60,000 nucleotides of DNA, taken from Tubulanus polymorphus. Taxonomy: Eukaryota; Nemertea; Palaeonemertea; Tubulaniformes; Tubulanidae. This document shows positions 26,501 to 34,463 of this stretch, piece by piece. Each line of letters opens with the position of its first letter. Position 1 is the first letter of the stretch. The stretch lies in assembly GCF_964204645.1 (NCBI RefSeq), contig NC_134025.1, positions 19,314,001 through 19,374,000 of the forward strand. Direction: 5' to 3'. The position numbers and the translations under genes are program-made. The notes beneath the pieces are model-generated. The model saw nothing but the letters and a program-made list of their open reading frames with translations, did no database searches and was not told the origin of the DNA.

Positions 26501-29500
26501 ACAGACTCGCCTGCATATCAAATGAATTATATTAATTCTAAATTGGTCAGTAAAAGTTTATGATTCGCCATGTCATGTATCTATAGTGTTTTTTAATCAA
26601 ATTTTTTCCAGTTAAACCCCTAAGTCTGACTTGTTCATAATGCCGGGAGAATCAATCGTAAGATTTTCATCCCTGAAACTTAAAGCAACAAGTGATGCTC
26701 ACAAAAATCCCAAGTGAGATTCATGGAATTGCCTTGATAACTTAGATGTATTGTTTCCACAACAAGTGTTCATGTTTGCCATCTCCAACTTTGCTATAAT
26801 TCAAGGTAAACAAATAACCCTTTCAGTACGCCTACACCGCAGTGCAATGTATGAATTGGTGATGGATTTTGCTAGTACACTTCACTGCGGCGTATTGATG
26901 TAATTAGTAATTAGTTTTATCTCTATTGAAAATTTAGTGAAATACTAGTACCGTAAAAACCGGCGTATAAGTCGAGTTTTTAACCCTTGATTTTACCACT
27001 AAATTATTGACCTCGACTTATACGCCGAGTACAGTTTTCTACCAAGTATTTTCAGGTCACAAGGAATATTGATTCTACCAGACAAAAAGACAGTGTTCAT
27101 CTTCTTACTGCTATAACAGTTTGAATAACTAGGGGTCCAGGGACACCATGCCCACTTGGGAAGTGGTTTCAAATGCTCAAAAATCTAACAATTTCAACAT
27201 TCAACGCCCCCTGGTGACCATTTACAAAACCAATGACTTTGAAACTCACCACAATCATAGAACATGTCAGCAGCTACGATTCTGTAATTGATTGTGATAA
27301 CAAAATATGCCTCGTTACCAATTTAATACGGAACTACTTAGTCATTCTACTATTCAACGCCCCCTGGTGACCATATAGAAAAACTTATGTCCTTAAAACT
27401 CGCAACAATCATAGATGATGTCATGAGCTACAACTTTCCAATTGATTGTGGTTACAAAATATGCAAAGGTACGAATATAATAAAGAAATGCTAAGATATT
27501 GTATTATTCAACGCCCCCTGGTGGCCATATACGAAATCCAATTACCTTGAAACTCACCACAATCATAGAACACGTTATGAGCTACAACTTTCTAAATGAT
27601 TGTGGTAGCAAAATACGCTTAGGTATCAATATAATGTGGAAAAACTTTTCCCCGCTTACGAATGAGTACTGGAGACACCAAGATGGCCGCCAATTGCGTC
27701 ATAATTGGCTGATGAAAAATACCTGTCTCAGGTATAAAACATCCCTTTCCAAAGAATACCCATCACAAATTGTAATGAGAAATGGCAAACCAGTAGGAAG
27801 CTACAGGACTCAGAATTCGGGCCAAAATTAACATTTTTGGGCACTAAAAAGGTCATAGGACGGCCATCTTGAGTCCGACCGACCCAATTTTTGTTATGTT
27901 GATGGGCCCTGGGGGGATTCACATATATCCAAAAGATCAAGGTAATTGATCAAAGCGTCTTCAAAATTTCCCTCAAAAAGTTCAAAAATGTGTAAAAAGT
28001 GCTGATTTTGGCGAACAACAATGGCTGCCAGTCGGCCATCTTGATTCTGACAGGGCCAGTTTTTGGGCTGAAGATGTGTCTAGGGTAGATACATGTGTAA
28101 CCCAAATATCAAGACGTTACCTTGAAGCGTCTTCAAAACTTCCCAAAATAACCGGATTCCGTCTATGGACGGACGGACGCTACTAACGCACGAACGGACG
28201 GACGACGGACGAAAAGTGAACGCAATAGCCCGCTGGGACTAAAGTCCCAAGTGGGCTAATTATTCATGATAAATAAAGTTATTTAATGAAAAAAACTTCT
28301 TTCGTTTAGACACAGCTCCATTTAAAACGATGTATTCATATATGCGCGCTCATAGCAGCGCTTAATACATCAGGCTATATATAGCGTGTGACTCACACTA
28401 CTGTATCACTGTATGGTAGTGTATTATACCTGAGTGTGTGTGTAACAGTCTATTGATTAACACACAGCAACAATCAGGCTGACTCGCAGCGGCGTGCGTG
28501 AAGGCGCACATCGTTATCAAGACAAACTATTCAATGATACAAGTAATTATTCTTCTAAGAGAAGGGACTCGACTTATAAGCCGGATATATGTTAAAATCA
28601 TGAAATGTAGGTCTAAAAATCGACCTCGACTTATACACCGCGTAGACTTATACGCCGGTTTTTACGGTAACTAACGATAAAACGCGCCGCGGTGTAGACG
28701 CACTATAGTGGTATTCCCGTTATTAAACACACTAGGGTGGAATTTTTCAAAATTTTCAAATTATCTCCAGCACTATAGGGTATTGATTAATCAGCACTGA
28801 AAGGGTTAAAAGTAAATTTGTTTATTTGTAATTTGTCCAGATAAATGTAGCGAAATCATTAGTCTGAATGGATTTGGCAAAAAATTGGGCGATCCAGTAT
28901 TTCATGACAAATTTTTAGTTGTCTGATTCTAACATGTTAGAAATATTTGCTTAGATTTGCTTCAATGAAGGCATTGATTCATGCAATTTGCATGATCCAT
29001 GGGCAATGTAAATCTAGTAACTCAGAACTAGGGGTCTAGGGACACCACGCCCACTATGAAAGTGGTCTGAAATGAATCTAACAATTTCAAAATTTCACGC
29101 CCCATGAAGCAATAAACCAGTAAACTTGAAACTCATTAAAATAACAGCATATCTCATGAGCTATAGTCCTTACTTAAAATTAAATTTGGTAACAAAATAT
29201 CCATAGATCCTAATACAATAAATGTATGAAGAAGCTAATAAGTTTAAAAATCACCAAAATCATTGAAAAGGTCATGATCTGCAACTTTGCTATGGATTGT
29301 GATTACAAAATATGCATGTACAAATAATTGAAAGATAATAATTTTGAATTTCCATTCTCAATTCCATGTGAGGAGATATGTCCTGTGATAGTGCACACAA
29401 ATCCATGAGAATTAATACACACACGCAGATGTCGAGACGCCTTCATGAATCTGTGTCGAATTACACCGTCATATAACCTATTGTAAGCCCTATACAGGGT

Positions 29501-32500
29501 TCATAGCCTCCAGGCCCAACTTAATTCAAGTACTTTCAAGGACCTATTTCAACAAAATTCAAGTACTATTTTCTGAAAAATACCATATAAACACTAGTAT
29601 TTAAGGCGAATTTATTGCAATGAAAATTCCTTTATTGCAGAAATTTAAAAGAAGTACAAACGCAAATCATCATAAAGAAACATCCACGCGTAGCAGAGCA
29701 CTTGATAACTTTGGAATCTTTCAGCTTTATTTTAAGAAAGATTTACTACATGTATCAGAAATTAATAACTTAAAAACAAGAAATGTGTGGGCCTTTCAAC
29801 GGAACTACAGGTAGACCTCGCCATCAAATAGCCATACTATCGAAAGCAAAAATAACAAAATTATACAAAATTAAATTACAGCTCATCGACCTATTTACAA
29901 TCGATTAATTTGCTCCTTTTGAGTTTCGATGGCTGAAATTACATCGGCCAACTCATGTGACTTGTCTTTAGCCAAATTTCTCATGGTCACAGATTTTAAA
30001 ATGAGCTCATGAGTTTCACTTTGTTTGCGAGATTTCACCTAGCTTCTGTTGAAATTGGTCTGCGTTGAATCAAACTTTTGTATGATTCATGCACTAACCA
30101 GGCGTCAGAGAAATGGCACTTTCCCATACTAGCCTATCTAATTTTGAATCCAACAAATTTCGATGACCGGCTTAAACGTCTAAATGATAACAGCTTAACG
30201 CTTAATCATGATCAGCTTGGGATACCCTGACATAAAAAATCACTTTTCAATAGTTAATGCTCCAAAGATCGTCAAAATCAAGAACGGTCTTTATATTAAT
30301 TTGAGGTCATTATTTACTACCAATAATCTATTTAGAATTATTTTGAAGTATTTTGTGTGTTTATTTCATCACAATGGCATTTGTATATACGCGGCGCGCG
30401 ATAGCGGTAGTGCCGCCACATGTCTACTAATAGATTTGTATACGCATTGTCAGCAGTGAGCCACGTGCCTAATACATTTGTACTGTATATATATACACAA
30501 GCCAGCAGTGTATACGAGTCTATAGCACGCTGACAGTACAGAGTCACAGCACTCTCACACGTGGTTGGCAGTGCGCGGGCGTATTGAAGTCAATACAACA
30601 AACTAATTGACAAAATTTGGACAACATTAAAAATTCAAGGACTTCCAATGATTTTTACTGAAATTTTGAAAATTCAAGCATTTTCAAGGCCTTGAAAACG
30701 CATTTTGTGATTCAAGCACTATTAAGCACTTTCCAGGATCGCTACGAACCCTGCTATATTAATAAGATATTCTTACAAATAATTTCCAAATGTTCAAAAT
30801 CTCACACAACACAGGCAGAACCACATCATTCACTGGTATATAACGTTGTCATGATATATTCATAGATGCTGAGAACAATTCAATCAGCACGTTGGAAGCA
30901 TTTTCATTGCTGCTGCCAGTTGCCGATTTTTGACAGGTTCTTATATTGCAGCAGTGAATTTACTTCAATGTTGTTAAAAACATTAGTATATATAAAACAA
31001 GCATCATTAAGTCAATTAATGCTGCGGCAGCAGTGGCCACAGTTCCAACGCCAATGTCAAAAATACATCATCATATACGATGATGCACTATACCGGTAGG
31101 CCAACATGTATGTTGCATCCTTTATAGGCCTATACACAAGCCCGTCGAAGGGGGGCCTAGGGGTTACCGAACAAACCCCCTAAAATTTGTCATAGTGCCT
31201 TTTCTTTCAAAATATTAGTGACAAGATTTTTCAAAATTTGGGTACAATTTTTTGGGGTATTTTTGGGAAATTGAAAGTATCCATTCTCAAATGATTTATT
31301 CAGGTTCCTGGGCACTTCGTATTAAAGATCGGTCCTTATTCATGGTAAAGAGTCCTTTTTCTTGAAACAGAACTGCCCCTCAAAAAAGCTCGGCACTGGC
31401 CTGATACATAGGTGTATTCCAAACAAAAGCCATTTTTACTTACGTATTGTCAGCTTCTCAAGTTTGGAAAACGTATTTGCGATGTCTTTGCCTATTTTCC
31501 TTAAAAAAAAAAAATGGAAGTCTAAATGAGATATAGAAAAAGTAAGATACGTAGAAAAAGTAATGGTATAGCCAAGATGAAAGTATAAGCAATTTTTTTT
31601 ATCATGGGATACAACTGAAGGAATACTTGGCTTGGAGTGAAAGAATGAAAGCATGATGTGATGACACAAGGTGACCTATATTTTGTGCTACACTCGACTT
31701 CGCTTAAGTCAGATCCATTTGATAGAATGAAGAAATTTGTCCACCTTTATCAATAGTAATCCTATTTCTAAGCTATATAGGGTCGGAAAAACATATATCT
31801 GTATCGAACGATACATATCGAGGAGAAACTACATGAAACTACATGTACTAGAATCTTATAATAATCTTGACCATTGTTTACACATTCCGACTCGCCATGG
31901 TTTACAACCCTGCCACATTAGCCCGTGTGCAGGTAAATGAATCCCTGCTGAGGACGCCTATCATGTAGCATCAGTATTTTTCAGGTGGTGAACAATCGAA
32001 TAGATTGTACAATGTTTTGTGTATTTATCCAACCCGTACTGTGTGGTGCAATAACTGAATGAATAACTTAATGTTTGTGAAACGGTACATAAAAGAAACT
32101 GACCTCGCAATCTGTGTGAATTCACTACGTTGCCGCAGAGCCCGGTGATTTTGTGAGGCCAATGCTCCATTTCCCTGAAAATTAAAGAAGTCTCCATTAG
32201 GCTAAACAAAAATGATACCTTGTTTCTCAGTGGCCGGGTCATTTTTGGAAAAATTTATAAAATTTGTAATCAGTTCATTTCTATAGCTGCTGGGTCTGTT
32301 ATGGTAAAATTGATTTAAAAAAAACTAATGTACAGGGCAGATACGCAGCTGGCCGGTTCAAGCTCAGCAGAGCGGAGAAACAAGGTATCAATTTCTTTTA
32401 GCCTTCTTATTTTTCTGGCACTGTGGCTTCAAGTTACAATTTCAAGAACTCTTCAATGAAAAATATAAAGATAAGATGAAAGAACCTGTCTGGACTGTAA

Positions 32501-32701
32501 TATCTTCACTGCTGACATGAATTCATTGGTTCTATCTCGGCAACTCATTTCTTTATCTGTAGGGGATGGTGGAGCCTTTGGCTGCGAACCACTGTAGTTG
32601 TTTGAGCTTTGATTGTTGTATGATCTGGGAGCTTGATTTTCTTTCTGATGTTGGTTGCTATCGAAGGTAGAACCTTGTATGTGACGACGCCTAGCACTCA
32701 T
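5400..32701 (-). CDS. STX5: Syntaxin-5, Qa-SNARE (complete gene, 10 coding exons)
   Basis: Syntaxin-5 is the Qa-SNARE for ER-to-Golgi and intra-Golgi membrane fusion; it is anchored by one C-terminal membrane segment in the Golgi and ER. Ten minus-strand exons join in phase with GT-AG junctions: 32486-32701, 32104-32174, 31444-31499, 26120-26232, 25943-26017, 10507-10563, 10320-10398, 9368-9480, 8188-8309, 5400-5559. The product is 353 residues, close to the 355 of the human protein as I recall it. In order it has a variable N-terminus, MSCRDRT at residue 52, the Habc-like N-terminal region, the SNARE motif (about 262-322) with the expected zero-layer Gln at about 295, the block EILKYFQSVTSNRW, and a membrane anchor (about 332-353). 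No exon is missing and no frame is broken. Intron 5 is very large because of transposon insertions. The neighbouring gene MTR is divergently oriented. Identification is from remembered family sequence; exon edges are read directly. Confidence 0.96.
5612..6510 (+). mobile_element. Element B copy 1 (rearranged, 3' end lost)
   Basis: It starts CTAGGGGTCGAGGGACACC and contains units of the 154-bp repeat. A second element start (CTAGGGGTCCAGG) lies at 5914 inside the repeat region, indicating a nested or recombined copy. It decays near 6510 without the terminal hairpin. CTCF-like motifs are at 5743, 5891 and, imperfectly, 6030. Confidence 0.75.
5743..5905 (-). promoter_or_regulatory. CTCF-like motifs in element B copy 1
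   Basis: The plus strand has CGCCCCCTGGTGAC at 5743 and CGCCCCCTGGTGGCC at 5891. On the minus strand the latter reads GGCCACCAGGGGGCG, the core of the vertebrate CTCF consensus. Binding is inferred. Confidence 0.4.
6717..6783. repeat. Hairpin in STX5 intron 9
   Basis: GGGAAAGCCCTTC (6723-6735) pairs perfectly with GAAGGGCTTTCCC (6764-6776) around a 28-base loop; the outer TGTCACT/TGATGTCA partly extend the stem. Confidence 0.6.
6993..8113 (+). mobile_element. Element B copy 2 (full length)
   Basis: It runs from CTAGGGGTCCAGGGACACC to a terminal hairpin (GGGACTAAAGTCCC within AGTGGGCTAA). Three repeat units carry motifs at 7096, 7250 and 7403. It lies in STX5 intron 9, sense strand opposite to the gene. 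No protein is encoded. Confidence 0.85.
7096..7417 (-). promoter_or_regulatory. CTCF-like motifs in element B copy 2
   Basis: Three sites at 7096-7110, 7250-7263 (one C fewer) and 7403-7417 (CACCCCCTGGTGGCC), spaced 154 and 153 bp. They are somewhat degraded compared with the copies at 15749 and 27204. Confidence 0.35.
8188..8309 (-). CDS. STX5: STX5 coding exon 9 (SNARE motif core, residues 261-301)
   Basis: Encodes DSYIQSRADTMQNIE, TIVELGGIFQQLAHMVKEQE and EMVQR, the central SNARE heptads. The zero-layer glutamine expected of a Qa-SNARE sits in HMVKEQ. It ends in phase 2. Confidence 0.97.
8320..9360. other. STX5 intron 8 sequence, no gene seen
   Basis: AT-rich intron sequence. I saw no splice-bounded exon, repeat with ends, or RNA gene. 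A short frame at 9167-9388 overlaps STX5 exon 8 on the other strand and is not supported. Confidence 0.4.
9368..9480 (-). CDS. STX5: STX5 coding exon 8 (residues 223-260)
   Basis: Encodes the variable linker, then DRYQQQLQLIDEQ, the start of the SNARE helix. The vertebrate counterpart ends QLQLIDEQ. Acceptor CAG, donor GTAAGT. Confidence 0.95.
9680..9780 (+). mobile_element. Element B remnant in STX5 intron 8
   Basis: AAATATCAAGGCAAGTGGTC and AAAGCATCTTCAAAATTTTC match the internal 3' region of element B. Only about 100 bases remain. Confidence 0.4.
10320..10398 (-). CDS. STX5: STX5 coding exon 7 (residues 197-223)
   Basis: Encodes NLKQQKSRREQFSELTTM and a short variable tail. The NLKQQ-SRREQFS block is the conserved linker between the Habc region and the SNARE motif. 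It ends in phase 1. Confidence 0.95.
10507..10563 (-). CDS. STX5: STX5 coding exon 6 (residues 178-196)
   Basis: A 57-nt exon encoding SKLASMSNEFKSVLEVRTE, nearly identical to the vertebrate block. Acceptor CAG, donor GTAAGT, phase 0 on both sides. Confidence 0.96.
10755..11180 (+). repeat. Dispersed repeat R, copy 1
   Basis: AAATTGCCCATGGGCAGAGT, AAGGGCATTGCCT, TTTTGTAGTCAAATAAG and CATTTCGTAGGGT recur in the same order at 12335-12850 in the same orientation with about 20-30% visible difference. Confidence 0.5.
11140..11870 (+). repeat. Dispersed repeat F, copy 1 (left of the hAT element)
   Basis: Blocks GCTTAGTATTTTCAGGTCA, TATATCCCAAAAACAGCCAA and AACCAATGAAACAAATGCTC recur in order at 24850-25690. 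The first part is also distantly like the interior of element A (GACCTCGAC, ATTTTCAGGTCACAAG), so this is an old relative of that family. A short open frame (11731-11916) exists, but its copy is broken. Confidence 0.5.
12335..12850 (+). repeat. Dispersed repeat R, copy 2
   Basis: Direct-orientation relative of 10755-11180. It shares AAATGCTCATGGGCAAAGTG, AAGGGCATTGCCT, TTTCGTAGTTAAATTAGGG and AATTTGGTAGGGT. No long frame. Confidence 0.5.
12890..13702. other. STX5 intron 5, left of the hAT element, no gene seen
   Basis: Anonymous intron sequence. A long frame on the minus strand (13289-13495) has no recognisable protein. No clear terminal repeats. Confidence 0.35.
14301..14956 (+). pseudogene. 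hAT transposase segment 1 (zinc finger, N-terminal part)
   Basis: The frame opens after TTTTTAG, possibly a splice acceptor. It reads through FIWSWLNEKS and LLWCRICQDSINYASSGKK, a BED-like finger, then meets a TAG after IKHL where a Gln codon would be expected. The same frame continues through AANSLPLFVAPVLIDLSKEL and FCLNIDEA to LGILASY, where element A interrupts. Confidence 0.75.
14957..15564 (+). mobile_element. Element A copy 1: 608-bp TIR element with TA target duplication
   Basis: Both ends carry CCGTAAAAACCGGCGTATAA as inverted repeats, and the element is flanked by TA at 14955-14956 and 15565-15566. There is no coding capacity. The TA duplication points to the Tc1/mariner/pogo group. 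It interrupts the hAT transposase between codon pieces that fit together when it is removed. An inner pair of GACCTCGACTTATACG motifs near each end gives subterminal inverted repeats. Confidence 0.85.
15565..15672 (+). pseudogene. hAT transposase segment 2 (between elements A and B)
   Basis: This 108-base stretch continues the segment 1 frame as VQDGKVVIEHLDALSLISVN, then TASILGGLDSLFE, and stops exactly at the left end of element B. The phase fit on both sides dates both insertions to after the coding sequence existed. Confidence 0.75.
15673..16932 (+). mobile_element. Element B copy 3, inserted in the hAT transposase
   Basis: A full-length copy with four 154-bp-spaced motifs (15749, 15903, 16057, 16211), a unique 3' half and a terminal hairpin before CTAA. 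The host coding frame rejoins without net duplication if the element is taken as CTAGGG to CTAA. An equally good reading is a 2-bp AA duplication. Confidence 0.88.
15749..16225 (-). promoter_or_regulatory. CTCF-like motif array in element B copy 3
   Basis: Four sites starting at 15749, 15903, 16057 and 16211, each exactly 154 bp apart. The last is CGCCCCCTGGTGGCC; the first has one change (CGCCCTCTGG). Confidence 0.45.
16933..18034 (+). pseudogene. hAT transposase segment 3 (catalytic region)
   Basis: It resumes in frame after element B as LSISSSNLLAILMDSCSVMR, then GDICHHLHIAAKQFAKPF (hAT CxxH-like), FVSHRWLSAYDCAIF (RW motif) and a helical region. The frame closes at 17764, but the protein continues one frame over from about 17725 (GKSFSLDEKNTNVVKDHG) to VR at a possible donor GTAAAT (18027). 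A frameshift therefore separates the two parts. Confidence 0.75.
18489..21454 (-). CDS. LINE ORF2: endonuclease and reverse transcriptase
   Basis: The frame is open from just after a TAA overlapping the end of ORF1 down to the stop at 18489, about 988 codons. No upstream ATG was found, so the start is undecided. The first obvious in-frame GTG is at 21224. The apurinic-type endonuclease shows TETW, GDFNINLLDY and SDHLPVF. The reverse transcriptase shows DLKKAFDTIDH, GVPQGSILGPLLFILFVNDI, FADDT (catalytic aspartates) and KFLGVIIDDSLTW. No RNase H domain follows. The frame has no stop or shift, unlike ORF1, so this copy is probably young. Confidence 0.9.
21433..22796 (-). pseudogene. LINE ORF1: zinc knuckles plus SGNH-esterase-like domain, frameshifted
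   Basis: ATG at 22796 starts MSNINRDLSIAFNL. A fold of about 170 residues (possibly RRM-like) is followed by two CCHC-type knuckles (CTHCGGTDHSSYHC, CFNCGSVEHIKRDC). A GDSL/SGNH-like domain comes next: VIGDSNIRD (block I Ser), VIIHLGTCDV (block III, usually GTND), and GIHICRSG (His of block V). Between VINS and MRLCEQQG, near 21735, an imperfect 8-base duplication (AACTCGTA AATTCGTA) introduces a stop and shifts frame. The parts at 22796-21735 and 21723-21433 are otherwise colinear. ORF1 ends at a TAA beside an A10 run where ORF2 begins. Confidence 0.8.
22815..23454 (+). pseudogene. hAT transposase segment 4 (C-terminal dimerisation region)
   Basis: After the LINE, the sequence around 22905-22969 encodes SKYPTLCKMATTLLSIFHGP and Q. 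It then splices (GT at 22970, AG before 23059) into VESSFNVMGDILHSKASN, the hallmark C-terminal hAT block. A 60-residue Lys/Glu/Arg-rich coiled-coil-like tail follows and ends at 23454. Reading frames shift between about 22850 and 22905. Confidence 0.75.
23518..23523 (+). promoter_or_regulatory. Polyadenylation signal of the hAT transposase gene
   Basis: AATAAA stands 63 bases after the transposase stop codon, as expected for the element's own transcript. Confidence 0.5.
23801..23937. mobile_element. 137-bp palindromic MITE-like insertion
   Basis: AGCGATAGTTAACGCTCGCG at the left is matched in inverted orientation by the right arm, which has a short extra stretch. The inner TGCTGAAAA pair is also inverted. 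It has no coding capacity and lies in the 3' flank of the hAT transposase. Confidence 0.6.
24850..25690 (+). repeat. Dispersed repeat F, copy 2 (right of the hAT element)
   Basis: Direct-orientation relative of 11140-11870, with GCTAAGTATTTTCAGGTCA, TATATCCCAAAAACAGCCAA and AACCAATGAAACAAATGCTC. Frame-breaking differences against copy 1 argue against a gene. Confidence 0.5.
25943..26017 (-). CDS. STX5: STX5 coding exon 5 (residues 153-177)
   Basis: A 75-nt exon encoding LSKAQKGLNGRHVQTHSNSV and VVALQ, matching the vertebrate GRHLQTHSNTIVVSLQ block. It is followed by the 15.4 kb intron that contains the nested hAT transposon. Confidence 0.95.
26120..26232 (-). CDS. STX5: STX5 coding exon 4 (residues 115-152)
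   Basis: Encodes AKRKSIFDDKPMDIQEL followed by TYIIKQDIGDLNKQIAKLQE, the second Habc helix; this aligns well with vertebrate AKRKSLFDDKAVEIEEL. The acceptor is TAG and the donor GTGAGT. It ends in phase 0. Confidence 0.95.
27129..28259 (+). mobile_element. Element B copy 4, inserted in element A copy 2
   Basis: A full-length copy with motifs at 27204, 27358 and 27512 and a (CGGA)-rich stretch before the terminal hairpin. Comparison with element A copy 1 shows insertion between AA and TT in the sequence AATAATTATTC. That fits a hairpin-ended Helitron- or Helentron-like element rather than a cut-and-paste one. Confidence 0.88.
27204..27526 (-). promoter_or_regulatory. CTCF-like motif array in element B copy 4
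   Basis: Three intact sites at 27204, 27358 and 27512, exactly 154 bp apart, with CGCCCCCTGGTGACC or GGCC endings. Confidence 0.45.
29028..29340 (+). mobile_element. Element B fragment (5' part, old)
   Basis: It starts CTAGGGGTCTAGGGACACC and keeps diverged repeat-unit text (CTTGAAACTCA, GTAACAAAATATCC). The CTCF-like core is lost and the 3' end is missing. Confidence 0.6.
29495..30753. mobile_element. hAT-like MITE in STX5 intron 3
   Basis: Left CAGGGTTCATAGC and right (inverted) CAGGGTTCGTAGC ends, with CTATA directly flanking both (29490-29494, 30754-30758). TTCAAG and AATTCAAG motifs recur near both ends, as subterminal repeats do in hAT elements. The interior is non-coding and 1.26 kb long. 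Confidence 0.65.
30760..31440. other. STX5 intron 3, right part, no gene seen
   Basis: Contains AT-rich sequence and a GGGGGGCCTAGGGG/AACCCCCTA pair near 31147-31190 that resembles short text at 33430; otherwise unrecognised. Confidence 0.35.
31444..31499 (-). CDS. STX5: STX5 coding exon 3 (residues 96-114)
   Basis: A 56-nt exon encoding KIGKDIANTFSKLEKLTI, the conserved helix a of the Habc region. The acceptor is AAG and the donor GTAAGT. Its last base combines with exon 4 to give Leu of LAKRKS. Confidence 0.93.
32104..32174 (-). CDS. STX5: STX5 coding exon 2 (residues 73-96)
   Basis: Acceptor CAG precedes 32174; the donor GT is at 32103-32102. It encodes the start of the N-terminal helical region, including ALRQRSEFTQIAR, a near match to the vertebrate ALRAVRQRSEFTLMAKR. 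It ends in phase 2 and joins exon 3 to complete an Arg codon. Confidence 0.93.
32486..32701 (-). CDS. STX5: STX5 coding exon 1 (start codon; residues 1-72)
   Basis: ATG lies at 32701-32699 and the donor at 32485-32484. The first residues are MSARRRHIQ, then a Gln/Asn/Ser-rich linker, then a second methionine at residue 52 starting MSCRDRT. That second methionine matches the start of the short mammalian syntaxin-5 isoform. The RRR cluster near the N-terminus resembles an arginine-based ER-retrieval signal. The exon ends in phase 0. Confidence 0.93.
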
Positions 32702-32803
32702 TTAGAGAACAAATAATTTGCAAAGCCTTTTGAAACTGCACACAAAGATTTTGACAGACTGAAAAAAAAATCATAACTCATTTTAGCAAGTCTTAGTCAA
32801 TAA

Positions 32804-33310
32804 CTAGGGGACCAAAGGTTCTGTGCTCTCAAGGCCAGTTTTCATGATATTAATGAAAACATATTACTACTCTTTTAATCATGCAGATCTTCCGTTAAAT
32901 CAATTACTGTAATAACAGTGTGCTTTTTTGAAAATCTGAAAATTTCAATAAATCTAAGAGCATGCCATGAGCAACATTTAAATAATTTATTGTGGTAACA
33001 AAATGTGATGCCAAGGCACCAATGTATGTAGGAATACCATGTTATTCCACTATTAAAGCAGAAAACAATGACCTTGAAATTCAGCACAATCGTAGAAAAT
33101 GTCATGACTCCAAGCAATTGCATTCTGAAACTATGGCTAGACCACTATATATGGAGGTAGCAAGTTTTTCGACCATTCAACCCCCTGGTGAACATATAGG
33201 TCTATAGAAACTAATGACCCTGAAACTCACAAAAATCAGTTATGAGCATCAAATTTGCAATTGATTGTGCTTACAAAATACGCGTGTGTACCAATATTAA
33301 TGGAGCAAGA
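32804..33310 (+). mobile_element. Element B fragment upstream of STX5 (old)
   Basis: It starts CTAGGGGACCAAAGG just upstream of the STX5 start. Diverged repeat units are recognisable by GGTAACAAAATGTGATGCC, TGACCTTGAAATTCAGCACA and a degraded motif CCCCCTGGTGAAC near 33182. Confidence 0.6.
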
Positions 33311-33731
33311 GGGTCTATGAACGTTGAGGCATATTTTTTGTTGATTATTTTGCATAAGACATGATTCGAAGATAAATTGATAATATTGCTTCGGAGAGTC
33401 TAAATCTGACTTGTCATATCATGGGCGTCCCTAGGGGGGTTCAGTTGTTCGAACGAACCCCCTTTTTGAATTTTCAAACGTCGACAAACGTCGGCACATG
33501 GTCTGCATTTGCTAAATTAGCGAAATAAAATCAATACATGTGAAGAAAAGGGGAACCAGTCTACCTATCGTTTCACAATTCCATGATCTCAGGGTAGAAT
33601 TAGCTCTGGTCTATCTCAATAAAAATGGCTGCCGACAGGTAGATGGGCCTGTGATCGGACGGCCTCAGATTGCACCAGAACACTTGCTTGCACGACCCTA
33701 CTTCTATTCCAAAAAAATCCTGGGGACGCCC

Positions 33732-34463
33732 TAGTCTGAATATTAGTCGTTGTTACCTACCCTACAACGTCTGACGCTAAAGTATCATATAGGCCTAGAG
33801 GTTAACTCCAGTTAATTGCAATGCAACAACTGATCTTAGTGTCAAATCAAACCTTTGTACTAAAATGAATTAATTGGTTACCTTGTTGACTTTGAAAACG
33901 TGTTTTATAATAATATTTTTGAGGATTTAAATCGCGAACTGGAGAATTTATTGATTTGATTTTAATTGAATTGATTGCCACAATCGGGATTTCCAATATG
34001 GACTAAATTAATAAAATGTGAAAATTCAATATGTCTTTTTAAAATTACTCTAAATGTTATTTTTTGTTGATAAAACGTAAAAATTTTGGTCAATTTTAAC
34101 CTTAAGAATTTGAAACAAGAATAATATCTGCATTGGCATCAATGTCAGTCCAAGTTCAAGTCCGAACCCTTAATTTACACTCCCCATCATGCACCACGAA
34201 AAGCCGCCATATTTGTTATGTTGCTTCACTTCAACGATTTTTTGAGGCGACTAGTCAAAAGTTTTGAGCTACTACGATTGTCAAAAGCTACTTAGGATAA
34301 CAAATTTATGCACAAACAATAGTTAACTTCCATCTGATTACAGAACAGTCAGTTTGAGGTAAGTTGATGGTGTTTTAAGGGGTGAAATAGACACTCAATT
34401 AACCTTATATGAGCACTTTTGCCCTAGACGTTGTTTGTAGAACGACGGCTAGATACTAGACTA
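33732..34463 (+). mobile_element. Mutator-like MITE, copy 1
   Basis: A 732-bp non-coding element with about 60-bp imperfect terminal inverted repeats (TAGTCTGAATATTAG against TAGTCTAGTATCTAG inward). It is flanked by 9-bp repeats GGGACGCCC and GGGACACCC with one mismatch. A 9-bp duplication is the hallmark of Mutator-like elements. Copy 2 lies inverted at 36795-39182. Confidence 0.75.

Larger units (their letters stand above)
26951..28667 (+). mobile_element. Element A copy 2, interrupted by element B
   Basis: It has the same CCGTAAAAACC ends and TA flanks (26949-26950, 28668-28669) as copy 1, and about 586 bases of closely similar interior. Element B at 27129-28259 splits it. The uninterrupted copy 1 shows the pre-insertion sequence, so the order of events is clear. 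Confidence 0.85.

Noticed and set aside
26640-26675. Another hAT element ending in AAGATTTTCATCCCTG
   Set aside because: The same end sequence also occurs at 36596, but no matching left end or target duplication was found for either, so only isolated ends can be claimed.
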